From positions 124,001 to 188,000 of the forward strand of contig JAGFZV010000003.1 in NCBI GenBank assembly GCA_017889545.1: a stretch of DNA of 64,000 bases, given 5' to 3'. Source of the DNA: Bacillota bacterium. GTDB lineage: Bacteria; Bacillota; Negativicutes; CTSoil-072. Below, piece after piece: positions 52,193 to 61,106 of this stretch. Position 1 is the first letter of the stretch. The number at the start of each line of letters is the position of its first letter. Below the pieces are notes generated by a model. It was not told the origin of the DNA and ran no database searches. It was given only the letters and a program-made list of their open reading frames with translations. The position numbers were made by a program, and so were the translations under genes.

Positions 52193-52203
52193 TGCCGCAC
52201 CTC

Positions 52204-53523
52204 CTATTTCTTGGCGGCCATGGCCGCATTTTGTGCTTTTAATAATTTCACATAGTGGACAATATTGCGTTTTGCCGGACAGGTGTATACGCAGGAACCG
52301 CACTCTACGCAATCCAGCAAATCATATTCTTCTTTTGCTACCTGGAATTCATTCCGCTCGCCCAATATGCTGAGCATGCTGGGAATCAATCCCATAGGAC
52401 AAGCCTCCACACAACGACCGCAGCGAATACATGGGCGCTCGGGTCCGATATCCGCTTCAGCAGCCGTTAAACAGAGGATTCCAGAAGTCCCTTTGATGAT
52501 CGGAACATCCATTGTCCGCTGCGCCATACCCATCATTGGGCCGCCCATAATGATTTTAACAGGAGTTTCTTTGAATCCCCCGCACATTGCGATCGCTTGC
52601 CCAAAGGTGGTTCCAATCCGCAGACGCAAGTTTTTCGGTTCTGCAACAGCGCCGCCAGTCACTGTGGTAACCCGTTCAATGAGCGGAATTCCTTGTTCCA
52701 CTGCATTTGCAATGGCAACAACAGTACCTACATTCTGTACGACGACGCCAACGTCCATCGGCAACCCGCCGGACGGAACTTCCTGCCCCGTAATGACTCT
52801 GATCAGCGTTTTTTCAGCGCCTTGCGGGTACTTGGTTTTCAACGGAACCACTTCAATTCCTGTTCCGGCCGTGGCTTTTTGCAAAACGACAATGGCGTCT
52901 GGCTTGTTTTCTTCAATACCGATCACGCCTTTGGTCACTCCCAATACCTTCATGGTAATCAGACAGCCGGCAACAACTGCCTCCGGCATCTCCAGAAGGA
53001 CCCGGTGATCCGCCGTTAAATACGGTTCGCATTCCGCTGCGTTCAAAATAAACGTGTTGATTTTCTTCTCCGGCGGCGGCGACATTTTTACATGAGTCGG
53101 AAAAGTCGCTCCTCCCATGCCAACCATACCGGCCTGTCGGATAATGTCTTTCAAATCAGCAGGCTCTATCGCTTTCCAGTCACGCTGCAATGGCAGTCCA
53201 TCCACCCATTCGTCATTGCCATCGCTTTCAATCACGATCGCCATGCAGGATCCAAAAACAGGGTGCGGATAGTCTGCGATTTCAACAACTTTTCCGGAAA
53301 TGGATGCGTGAATCGGGCTGGAAACAAAGGCCTGCGTCTCCGCAATGACCTGGCCCTTTTTCACAAGATCGCCCACCTTGACTACCGGTGAGCATGGAGC
53401 ACCAATGTGCTGCCTGGTAGGAATAATTACTTTTGCGGGTACCGGAGCGGTTTCTATCGCTTTACCAGCCGAGTACCCTTTGCAATCGTTTGGGTGTACA
53501 CCCCCGCGAAAGCTAATTGTCAT
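52204..53523 (-). CDS. rnfC: Rnf complex subunit RnfC (NADH-binding)
   Basis: Start at the ATG at 53523 (AAGGGG upstream); 439 aa. 'FRGGVHPNDCKGYSAGKAIE' and 'LHPPEK'-like substitutes open the barrel-sandwich domain; 'GMVGMGGATFPTHVKM' is the nucleotide/FMN region; C-terminal clusters 'CIRCGRCVEACPMGL' and 'CVECGSCVYTCPAKRN'. Peripheral subunit that exchanges electrons with NAD. First structural gene of the operon. Confidence 0.96.
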   Translation of the reverse strand: MTISFRGGVHPNDCKGYSAGKAIETAPVPAKVIIPTRQHIGAPCSPVVKVGDLVKKGQVIAETQAFVSSPIHASISGKVVEIADYPHPVFGSCMAIVIESDGNDEWVDGLPLQRDWKAIEPADLKDIIRQAGMVGMGGATFPTHVKMSPPPEKKINTFILNAAECEPYLTADHRVLLEMPEAVVAGCLITMKVLGVTKGVIGIEENKPDAIVVLQKATAGTGIEVVPLKTKYPQGAEKTLIRVITGQEVPSGGLPMDVGVVVQNVGTVVAIANAVEQGIPLIERVTTVTGGAVAEPKNLRLRIGTTFGQAIAMCGGFKETPVKIIMGGPMMGMAQRTMDVPIIKGTSGILCLTAAEADIGPERPCIRCGRCVEACPMGLIPSMLSILGERNEFQVAKEEYDLLDCVECGSCVYTCPAKRNIVHYVKLLKAQNAAMAAKK

Positions 53524-53592
53524 ACTTTCACCCCTTCTATTTACGAAGTGAGATATGTGGTCTTTCCACACACCATACAGTTTGGAACCGGC

Positions 53593-54009
53593 TCATGACA
53601 ATACCCGGATGATGACTGGCTGCATCGCGACATCGGAACGGGAAGAGCGGTCAAAAACCTTAATATAAAAGATTGCAATTGCAAAAAAAACAAGTCCGCC
53701 CGCTACTTGAAACCAAATCGATTCCTGTCCCATTCGAGATGCCATCCAACCTCCGGTGATTGCCCCGGCAAATGCAGCCAGCAAAGGGAGCACATAAACA
53801 ATAAAAGCAGCCTTCAGCATATTTATTTCTTGAATTTCGATTACAACCCGCTGGCCTGTTTTTGCGCCCACTGGATTGCGAGCATCCAGAACAATTGCCG
53901 AATTGCCTGGGCAAGCGCCGCAGTTTTCACAATCATTATGCCGGCTCGTCTTCACGCGAGCCATCTCGCCGCGAATTTCAATCACAATTCCTTCTTGCTG
54001 CTTTTCCAT
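53593..54009 (-). CDS. RseC/MucC-like SoxR-reducing family protein
   Basis: Start at the ATG at 54009 (GGGGGAGGAATTCA upstream); 138 aa. N-terminal beta part with 'CENCGACPGNSAIVLDA' (four-Cys-type site, here C-x2-C-x2-C), then two membrane helices. The RseC/MucC family commonly heads rnf clusters in Clostridia and Negativicutes and probably serves maturation or redox control of the complex. 69 bp upstream of rnfC, same strand, so it may lead the operon. Confidence 0.88.
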   Translation of the reverse strand: MEKQQEGIVIEIRGEMARVKTSRHNDCENCGACPGNSAIVLDARNPVGAKTGQRVVIEIQEINMLKAAFIVYVLPLLAAFAGAITGGWMASRMGQESIWFQVAGGLVFFAIAIFYIKVFDRSSRSDVAMQPVIIRVLS

Positions 54010-54184
54010 TGAATTCCTCCCCCTCACAGCTGTTTAACTGTCAGGTTTTGCCACTTTTCTGCTGCACTATAAATAACTTAGTAAGGTTTCGTGCTAATAC
54101 AAAAAAATCCTCTTTTTAGAAAAAAGTTATTTTTTTCACACAAACATAAATCTGCGTTTAGCAGCATCGTATTCAATATTGGTA

Positions 54185-54451
54185 TTACGTTGTGAACCGT
54201 TTATAAAGTTGATAAATCGTCACCGGGATTGCGACCAGAGAGACTGTGGATATAAATGCAAACACGAAATTCAACCCGAGCGGCGCATTGTCAATCGACC
54301 CGTACAACATGTCTACCCAGACGAGAATGAACCAATATATTGTCCCGACGATACTCGGCAATCGATAGTTGCCAGTAATACACCAGATCCCGGCAAACAC
54401 TAATGCCGCTGGAAAATACGTTGCTTGAGCAGATGACAAGAATGCTTCCAT
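54185..54451 (-). CDS. Small hypothetical membrane protein
   Basis: 88 aa from the ATG at 54451 (AGAGAGGCG about 7 bases upstream). Two to three hydrophobic segments, 'YFPAALVFAGIWCITG', 'IVGTIYWFILVWVDML' and 'LGLNFVFAFISTVSLVAIPVTIY', with an aromatic-rich centre. Not a recognised family. Same strand and downstream of the GntP permease but separated from it by a terminator, so it is probably its own unit. The 54028-54184 gap holds nothing recognised. Confidence 0.55.
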   Translation of the reverse strand: MEAFLSSAQATYFPAALVFAGIWCITGNYRLPSIVGTIYWFILVWVDMLYGSIDNAPLGLNFVFAFISTVSLVAIPVTIYQLYKRFTT

Positions 54452-54541
54452 CAAAAACGCCTCTCTTCGATATAATCAGAGCCTTCCAGCTTATTTTACA
54501 ACTTGATGTCGAAATGATCAATTCTATTTCGTTCGCGACAT

Positions 54542-54606
54542 AAAATCCCCCCTCTTAATACACTTGGTTGTACGTTTTAACCGTACTTCCTGTGCATTAA
54601 GAGGGG
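54542..54606 (-). terminator. Large bipartite terminator after the GntP permease gene
   Basis: CCCCTCTTAAT ... ATTAAGAGGGG perfect outer arms (54550-54560 and 54596-54606 approximately) enclose an inner GTACG/CGTAC hairpin; on the minus strand the stem is followed by GGATTTTA. The T-tract is short. Confidence 0.65.
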
Positions 54607-54645
54607 TTCATCCCAACTCTATTTTTGTTTCACTGTTTGAATTGT

Positions 54646-56037
54646 CTAGACGATGCCAAATATCATAACGAGAGCAACCATTAAGAAGGCAACTCCTGTT
54701 TTAAAGAGGGTCAACGCAAAAATATCTCTGTATGATTGTTTGTGAGTCAGACCGCAAATTGCCAAGAGCGTGATAACCGCTCCATTGTGCGGCAGCGTGT
54801 CCATCCCGCCGGAAGCCAATGAGGCGATACGATGCAGCACTTCCGGGTTGACACCTGCTCGGATACCCCAGTCAAGATAGGTCTTACCCATAAGGTCCAT
54901 GGCAATACCCAAGCCACCGGAAGCTGATCCGGTCATTCCTGCGATGGCGTTTACCATCAGAGCCTCAGACAGCAGTGGACTGTCGCCGATATGAACACTC
55001 ATCAGAAAAGCGGCAACACTCTTAAACCCGGGCAATGTAGCGATAACGTTGCCATAACCAACCTCTGAACCTGTATTCATAATCGCCAGCAAGGAACCCA
55101 GCACAGCAACCTGTGAGCATTTCCCCAAGCCACCGACCTTTTCGAATTTTTTATAGTTCATGGTTACACAGACAATGATGGCGAGACACAATGCCACGAT
55201 CAGCGCCCATATACCAGTGATGGTTTGGATCGTCACTCCGGTAGTATACCCCTTAAGTATCGAAGGGTCCCAAGTCGGAATCCATTTTGTAAACATAAAG
55301 TTCCCAATCAAAACAACCAGCAAAGGCAATACTGCAACAAAACCGCTGGGCAGGTTGCCGCTATCAACTGCTTTCGGATCGGGCTCATTCGTATGTCCGG
55401 TACCATACCCTTCACCGGCAGCAACCAGTTTTTTCCTCCGGTATTCCATATATGCTATGCCGCCAACATAAAGGATAAGGGCCGCAATAATACCGGTCAT
55501 CGGCGCAGCATAGGCTGTAGTTCCAAAATATTTCGTTGGGATAAGGTTTTGGATCTGCGGTGTTCCAGGCAAAGCGTCCATCGCTACGCTCCACGACCCG
55601 AAACCAATACAAGCCGGGATCAGCCGTTTCGGATAATCCGCCTCTCTAAACAGAGCAGCAGCCAACGGATATACGGCAAACGCTACAACGTGAGTGCTTA
55701 CACCACCATATACCAGGACCACGCAAGTTGTGATAACTGACATGACAGCCCGTTCTTTACCCAATCCCCGAATAATCAGGAGGGCTATTTTTTTGGCTGA
55801 CCCAGAATCCTCCATGACCTTCCCTAATACGGCGCCCAACATAAACAGCGGGAAAAAGTTTTTGACAAAAGCCACTGTTTTGGGCATAAACAATTCTGTG
55901 TAGGCAGGAAGGGGCGATAGCCCGGATAGCACACCGGCCAATACGGCGAATACAGGCGCAAAGAAGATAACCGAATATCCGCGATAGGCAAAAAACATCA
56001 GTAGCCCGAGGCTTAAAAATATAACTAAAATATCCAT
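54646..56037 (-). CDS. GntP family permease (hydroxy-acid/hydroxybutyrate type)
   Basis: 463 aa, about twelve membrane helices: 'GYSVIFFAPVFAVLAGVLSG', 'KNFFPLFMLGAVLGKVMEDSGSA', 'VYGGVSTHVVAFAVYPLAAALFREADYPKRLIPACIGFGSWSVAMDALPGTPQIQN' and C-terminal 'GMTGSASGGLGIAMDLMG...GGMDTLPHNGAVITLLA'. The last matches GntP-type transporters of gluconate, 3-hydroxybutyrate and similar short hydroxy acids. It lies at the end of the sigma-54 operon, 112 bp after the crotonase gene, and probably imports the acid that the operon activates. Confidence 0.85.
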   Translation of the reverse strand: MDILVIFLSLGLLMFFAYRGYSVIFFAPVFAVLAGVLSGLSPLPAYTELFMPKTVAFVKNFFPLFMLGAVLGKVMEDSGSAKKIALLIIRGLGKERAVMSVITTCVVLVYGGVSTHVVAFAVYPLAAALFREADYPKRLIPACIGFGSWSVAMDALPGTPQIQNLIPTKYFGTTAYAAPMTGIIAALILYVGGIAYMEYRRKKLVAAGEGYGTGHTNEPDPKAVDSGNLPSGFVAVLPLLVVLIGNFMFTKWIPTWDPSILKGYTTGVTIQTITGIWALIVALCLAIIVCVTMNYKKFEKVGGLGKCSQVAVLGSLLAIMNTGSEVGYGNVIATLPGFKSVAAFLMSVHIGDSPLLSEALMVNAIAGMTGSASGGLGIAMDLMGKTYLDWGIRAGVNPEVLHRIASLASGGMDTLPHNGAVITLLAICGLTHKQSYRDIFALTLFKTGVAFLMVALVMIFGIV

Positions 56038-56149
56038 TTACTGCAACCTCTCCCTTTTTTACATTTTGTCTTTCAATTCATGCTTGTCATGTCAGATTGA
56101 TCACACATCAACTATCCAACATCTCTCTTGCATTACGCTTCCGGAAGAG

Positions 56150-56932
56150 TCATTTGCCTATGAATTTCGCTGGACGCTTTTCCACAAAAGCTTTCATTCC
56201 TTCTGTTTGGTCCTCGGTCGCAAAACAGACTCCAAAAGCTTCTCGTTCATAGGCTTGCCCTGAATCAAGATCCATATCCATCCCTTCATTCACCGCGGTT
56301 TTGCATAGCTGCACGGCGATTGGACCGCGCGACATGATTTTTTCTGCCATCTTTTTCGCAGCGTCCATCAATTCGGAGGCAGGCACCACCTTGTTCACAA
56401 GGCCAATCCGATAGGCTTCCTGTGCATCGATTTGATCGCCGGTAAACATTAATTCTTTTGCCCGCCCTTTTCCAATCAAGCGGGGAAGCCTTTGCGTCCC
56501 GGCAAACCCGGGAATCACACCCAATAAAACTTCAGGTTGTCCAAATTTAGCATTTTCAGCTGCAATCCGGATATCACAACTCATGGCCAGCTCACAGCCG
56601 CCTCCCAGCGCATAACCGTTCACAGCAGCAATAACCGGTTGTGGAAGATTTTCAATCTTATTGAATACTGACTGCGCAAATTTCCCCCAATTCCGACCTT
56701 CCAATGTATTCATGTTCTGCATTTCAGAGATATCAGCACCTGCAACAAAGGATTTCTCGCCGCCTCCGGTAATAATGACAATTTTGGTGTCCGGATCCGA
56801 ATCAATCGTTTCGACCAATTGATTCAACTCTTTCACGGTCTCACTGTTGAGAGCGTTTAACGCTTTCGGCCGGTTAACGGTAATGATGGCGATCCCATCT
56901 TCTTTTTGGAAAATCAGGTTTTTAAACTCCAT
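56150..56932 (-). CDS. Enoyl-CoA hydratase (crotonase)
   Basis: 260 aa. Both catalytic Glu are in place, 20 residues apart: 'GGGCELAM' and 'FGQPEVLLG'. 'VNGYALGGG' and 'AGADISEM' form the oxyanion hole; 'IPGFAGTQRLPRLIGKGRA' follows. Hydrates or dehydrates (S)-3-hydroxyacyl-CoA and crotonyl-CoA. The MaoC gene next to it would handle the (R) form, so the operon can dehydrate both enantiomers. Chain-length preference is not readable; short chain is inferred. Confidence 0.94.
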   Translation of the reverse strand: MEFKNLIFQKEDGIAIITVNRPKALNALNSETVKELNQLVETIDSDPDTKIVIITGGGEKSFVAGADISEMQNMNTLEGRNWGKFAQSVFNKIENLPQPVIAAVNGYALGGGCELAMSCDIRIAAENAKFGQPEVLLGVIPGFAGTQRLPRLIGKGRAKELMFTGDQIDAQEAYRIGLVNKVVPASELMDAAKKMAEKIMSRGPIAVQLCKTAVNEGMDMDLDSGQAYEREAFGVCFATEDQTEGMKAFVEKRPAKFIGK

Positions 56933-56948
56933 GTTTTTCCCTCCTGTC

Positions 56949-57395
56949 CTACACCTCTTTTTTCATGCACATGACAACCGCTTTGCCATCGATCACCACT
57001 TCATCGCGCTGGTTTTTCACGATGGTTCTCATTGTAAATCTCCGTTTGGCATCATTTTTTTCGATTACTTCGCCAATCGCCGTGATTGTATCGCCAATTT
57101 TTACCGGTTTTACAAATTTTGTTTCTTGCGACAAATACAACGCGTTAATGCCTGGCAAGCAACAGCCAACCACCGTCGAAATAAACGATGCTGTCAACAT
57201 TCCATGGGCGATCCGCTCACCAAACATTGTGTTTTTTGCATACTCCGGATTGACATGGATTGGATTGAAATCTCCAATGATACCAGCAAAATTTACAATG
57301 TCTGCCTCACTAATCATCTTAGTGATGGAAGCGGTTTCCCCGATCTCGATTTCCTCATAAGGACGTTCGACAACAAATGAAGTGTGAATGGGCAT
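56949..57395 (-). CDS. MaoC-type (R)-specific enoyl-CoA hydratase
   Basis: 148 aa. The hotdog fold carries the hydratase-2 motif 'GDFNPIHVNPEYA' with the catalytic Asp and His, followed by 'ERIAHGMLTASFISTVVG'. It converts between (R)-3-hydroxyacyl-CoA and trans-2-enoyl-CoA, as PhaJ does. 17 bp upstream of the crotonase gene; same operon. Confidence 0.92.
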   Translation of the reverse strand: MPIHTSFVVERPYEEIEIGETASITKMISEADIVNFAGIIGDFNPIHVNPEYAKNTMFGERIAHGMLTASFISTVVGCCLPGINALYLSQETKFVKPVKIGDTITAIGEVIEKNDAKRRFTMRTIVKNQRDEVVIDGKAVVMCMKKEV

Positions 57396-57419
57396 TTTTT
57401 CTCCATCTCCTTTTAATTT

Positions 57420-59000
57420 TTATACATTCCCACAAACCATGCTCGTAATCTGTTCTTTGATGCCCATCAATTTTTCATCAAAAATTCTGGCATCCATCAG
57501 TTTCAAATTTTTACTAACCTTTACCGGGAAATCAACCTGTGCCAAAACTTCTTTTTCCAAATCGATCCCGGGAGCAATCTCCGTCAGCATCATTCCCTCC
57601 GGAGTCAATTCAAACACTGCTCTTTCCGTGACATACAAGACTGGTTGAGAAACTTCCCGCGCATATTCACCGCTGAAAGTAATTTGGTCCACTTTCTGAA
57701 GAAACTTCTTGCTTTTCCCTTCTTTCAAGATTTTCAGCTTCCCGTCTTTAATCTCAATCTGAAGCCCTCCGGCAGTCAATGTACCGCAAAAGATGACTTT
57801 CTTCGCGTTTTGCGTGATATTGATAAAACCGCCGCAGCCTGCAACCCGGTTGCCAAATTTACTTACATTGATATTGCCTGCCTCATCAGCTTGCGCTAAC
57901 CCCAGATAAGCTACGTCCAGTCTCCCGCCATCGTATAAATCAAACTGATTGGGATGATCCAGAACCGCTTCCGGATTATAAGCCGCCCCAAAATTCAAGC
58001 CGCCTGCGGCAACTCCTCCGATAGGCCCGGCCTCGAGTGTAAGGGTGATCTGATTCAGGATCCCTTCTTCATTGGCAACAACAGCGACTCCATCCGGTAC
58101 GCCTATCCCCAGATTTACAACAGCCTCCGTACATAATTCCATGGCGCCGCGCCGGGCAATAATTTTTCGTTCGCTCAGCTCCATTGCAGGCAGGCTGCCA
58201 AGCGGGCGGCGCACTTCTCCGCACAACGATCCGTCATAGAAGTCTTCATTGGTTTGCCAGTGATATTCCGGTTTTGCCACAACGATATAATCGACCAGAC
58301 AGCCCGGAACCTTGACATGTTGAGGATGCAGAGTTCCTGCTGCAGCAGTTCTTTCCACTTGGGCAATAACGATACCGCCGCAGGCTTTCGCCGCCTGGGC
58401 AAGCTGCAGCGCTTCTAAGAGCACCGCTTCTTTTTCCATTGTCAGGTTGCCTTTTTCATCGGCGGTCGTTCCGCGGATAAAAGCGACATCGACTTTAAAT
58501 GGCTGGTAATGCAAATACTCGCGGCCATTGATCTCGATTACTTTAACGATCTCTTCCGTGGTAAGCGCGTTCAGTTTGCCGCCCTCGATGCGTGGGTCGA
58601 CAAAGGTCTTTAATCCCACGCTGCTAATAACTCCTGGTTTTCTTCCGGCAATATTGCGGAACAAATGCAGCATAATCCCCTGCGGCAGATTGTATGCTTC
58701 CACTTTATTATCCACAACCAGTTGTCCTAATGTCGGTGATAAATTAAAATGTCCGCCGATAACTCGTTTGAGCAATCCCTCATGTGCATAATGGTTGGTG
58801 CATTTTGATTTTCCATCGCCTTGCCCGGCTCCGTAAACCAACGTAAGATCCTTCGGCTGATTTTCTTCCAAGAACCGTTTTTCCAGCATTACACTGAGTT
58901 CTTCCGGATGACTAAAGCCAACGAAACCCTGAACGGCAAGAACATCACCCGTCTTGACCAATTTTACTGCCTCACTGGATGAAATAACCTTGTCTCTCAT
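57420..59000 (-). CDS. Family I CoA-transferase, fused alpha-beta (short-chain acid)
   Basis: 526 aa, the length of single-chain propionate/acetate-type CoA-transferases (Pct, YdiF). The N-terminal alpha half has 'GDVLAVQGFVGFSHPEELSVMLEKRF' and 'GAGQGDGKSK'; the beta half contains 'LTLEAGPIGGVAAGGLNFG', where the Glu of LEAGP forms the acyl-CoA anhydride intermediate. It moves CoA from acetyl-CoA or butyryl-CoA to a free acid, activating it without ATP. It lies between MaoC and EtfA and is the activating step of the operon. Confidence 0.93.
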   Translation of the reverse strand: MRDKVISSSEAVKLVKTGDVLAVQGFVGFSHPEELSVMLEKRFLEENQPKDLTLVYGAGQGDGKSKCTNHYAHEGLLKRVIGGHFNLSPTLGQLVVDNKVEAYNLPQGIMLHLFRNIAGRKPGVISSVGLKTFVDPRIEGGKLNALTTEEIVKVIEINGREYLHYQPFKVDVAFIRGTTADEKGNLTMEKEAVLLEALQLAQAAKACGGIVIAQVERTAAAGTLHPQHVKVPGCLVDYIVVAKPEYHWQTNEDFYDGSLCGEVRRPLGSLPAMELSERKIIARRGAMELCTEAVVNLGIGVPDGVAVVANEEGILNQITLTLEAGPIGGVAAGGLNFGAAYNPEAVLDHPNQFDLYDGGRLDVAYLGLAQADEAGNINVSKFGNRVAGCGGFINITQNAKKVIFCGTLTAGGLQIEIKDGKLKILKEGKSKKFLQKVDQITFSGEYAREVSQPVLYVTERAVFELTPEGMMLTEIAPGIDLEKEVLAQVDFPVKVSKNLKLMDARIFDEKLMGIKEQITSMVCGNV

Positions 59001-59065
59001 AATGCCCTCCTTCTTTTTGCCATACGATCATGTCTGACCAACTTATCCTCCAAGACTTCTTGTCT

Positions 59066-60259
59066 TTAACCCGCTTTTATTTTTTTAAATTCTTCGGTCA
59101 TCATCGGCAATACTTCCGTGATATCGCCAACGATGCCGTAATCAGCCACTTTGAAGATCGGTGCGTCCGGATCCTTGTTGATGGCAATGATCACATCGGA
59201 AGAAGACATACCCGCCAAGTGCTGGATCGCTCCCGAAATTCCGCAGGCGAAATAAATTTTCGGCCCTACCGTTTTTCCGGTCTGTCCTACCTGATGCAAC
59301 GCTGGTTTCCAGCCTGCATCAACAGCAGCGCGCGATGCGCCGACAGCGGCGCCGAGCACATTCGCCAAATCTTCCACGTAGCAGAAGTTTTCCGGTTTTC
59401 CCAGTCCACGGCCGCCGGAGACAATAATTTCGGCTTCCTCCAGATTGCACGAGGCTGTACATACGTGGATAATGTCAATAATTTTGGTGCGGATGTCGGC
59501 TAGATTCACTTTGCTGGCTACACGAATAATTTCGCCGTCGCGCGAATAATCAGGGACTGGGCGTTTGAAGACCGAAGGACGCACTGTTCCCATCTGCGGC
59601 CGGTGTTCCGGACAAAGAATGGTTGCCATAATATTGCCGCCAAAAGCCGGACGCGTCCATGCTACCAGTCCCGTTTCCTCATCAATGCCAAGTCCTGTGC
59701 AATCCGCAGTTAGTCCCGTTCCGATGCGGCAGGCAACACGCGGGCCAAGATCACGACCGTCATTCGTAGCTCCTAAAAGGATTACTGAAGGCTTATGGGT
59801 GCGGATCATGTCGACAAACGTGGCGGCATAACCGTCCGTATTATAATGCGCAAATTCAGGAGCCTCCGCCAAATAAACCATATCGGCGCCCGCCGCAAAT
59901 ACTTCTTTTGCCAAGCCCTCAATATTATTACCGATCAGGACACCGGCCAGTTTTTGCCCCATCTCATCAGCCAGCTTACGTCCTTCTCCTACTAATTCAA
60001 GGCCTACATTGCGCGCTTTTCCATCGCTGATCTCCAGATATACCCATACATCTTTGTATTCATTTTTGTCCATTGCGACTTCTTTGGTTTCTTCTTCGCG
60101 GATAATTGCACTTACCGGACAAATCTCGACACATGCGCCGCAGACCGTACAGGCTTCGGTGATATATGCTTTTCCCTCACGCATTTCAATGGCCCCAAAA
60201 GGGCATACAGGTTGGCAAGCTGCGCAGCCAATGCACTCTTCAGTTATTCTTATCGCCAT
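59066..60259 (-). CDS. etfA: Electron transfer flavoprotein alpha subunit with fused 2[4Fe-4S] ferredoxin domain
   Basis: 397 aa. Residues 1-60 are a bacterial ferredoxin: '[15 protein letters not shown]' and '[15 protein letters not shown]'. From about 68 the EtfA fold begins, ending with '[23 protein letters not shown]' (FAD domain). The same fusion is known for CarE of caffeyl-CoA reductase in acetogens, where the complex bifurcates electrons from NADH to the enoyl-CoA and ferredoxin. Here it would pair with EtfB and the acyl-CoA dehydrogenase encoded upstream. Bifurcation is inferred, not shown. Confidence 0.95.
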   Translation of the reverse strand: MAIRITEECIGCAACQPVCPFGAIEMREGKAYITEACTVCGACVEICPVSAIIREEETKEVAMDKNEYKDVWVYLEISDGKARNVGLELVGEGRKLADEMGQKLAGVLIGNNIEGLAKEVFAAGADMVYLAEAPEFAHYNTDGYAATFVDMIRTHKPSVILLGATNDGRDLGPRVACRIGTGLTADCTGLGIDEETGLVAWTRPAFGGNIMATILCPEHRPQMGTVRPSVFKRPVPDYSRDGEIIRVASKVNLADIRTKIIDIIHVCTASCNLEEAEIIVSGGRGLGKPENFCYVEDLANVLGAAVGASRAAVDAGWKPALHQVGQTGKTVGPKIYFACGISGAIQHLAGMSSSDVIIAINKDPDAPIFKVADYGIVGDITEVLPMMTEEFKKIKAG

Positions 60260-60277
60260 TTTTCTGTTACCCCCACG

Positions 60278-61063
60278 TTATATGATTTTTGCATCTGACA
60301 GTTTTTGAAATAGTTCCGCAACAGCTTCGCGCGCCGTGTCCTTTTGGATGATTACCCCTTGCGTACGATGTGTCGGTGTAAATATTTTGAGAACCTTGGT
60401 GGGTGATCCTTTCAGGCCGAGCCGGTTTTCATCTACAACGAGATCGTTGGCAGTCCATACAGGAATTTCGGCACGGTTGGCTTTCATCAATCCTTTTACA
60501 GTTGGAAATCGCGGTTCATTGATGGATTTTACTACCGATACAGCGATTGGCAATTTCACTTCAATAATCTCGTAACCGTCGTCATGCTCGCGCTGCGCCC
60601 GGACGACATCGCCTTCAACATCAATTTTGGCAACATAGGTAACTTGCGCTATCCCCAGATGTTCAGCAGTTTCAGGTCCCACCTGAGCCGTATCTCCATC
60701 GATGGCCTGCTTGCCAAAAAACACCATATCCACTTTGCCAAGTTTGCGAATAGCTGATGCCAGCGTATAACTGGTAGCCAACGTATCCGACCCGCCAAAG
60801 GCCCGGTCACTGATCAATATGGCCGCATCGGCACCCATTGCCAAACATTCTTTCAAAGCATCTTTGGCTTGCGGCGGTCCCATGGAGATCACCGTAACTT
60901 TACCGCCATGTTTTTCTTTTAAACGGATCGCCTCTTCAACAGCATTCACGTCAAATGGATTTACAATGCTGGGAACGCCTTGGCGTACAAGCGTATTTGT
61001 CACCGGATCTATTTTCACTTCCGTAGTATCGGGAACCTGTTTGACACAAACGACGATTTCCAT
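60278..61063 (-). CDS. etfB: Electron transfer flavoprotein beta subunit
   Basis: Start at the ATG at 61063 (GGAGGATTTGCTC upstream); 261 aa. 'IVVCVKQVPDTTEVKIDP', 'VNPFDVNAVEEAIRLKEKHGG' and 'FGKQAIDGDTAQVGPETAEHLGIAQVTYV' are EtfB hallmarks. It binds the second flavin or AMP and docks the dehydrogenase. Directly follows the acyl-CoA dehydrogenase gene. Confidence 0.97.
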   Translation of the reverse strand: MEIVVCVKQVPDTTEVKIDPVTNTLVRQGVPSIVNPFDVNAVEEAIRLKEKHGGKVTVISMGPPQAKDALKECLAMGADAAILISDRAFGGSDTLATSYTLASAIRKLGKVDMVFFGKQAIDGDTAQVGPETAEHLGIAQVTYVAKIDVEGDVVRAQREHDDGYEIIEVKLPIAVSVVKSINEPRFPTVKGLMKANRAEIPVWTANDLVVDENRLGLKGSPTKVLKIFTPTHRTQGVIIQKDTAREAVAELFQKLSDAKII

Positions 61064-61106
61064 GAGCAAATCCTCCTATAACTTTGTAAAGTAGAGTCAT
61101 TCGTTT

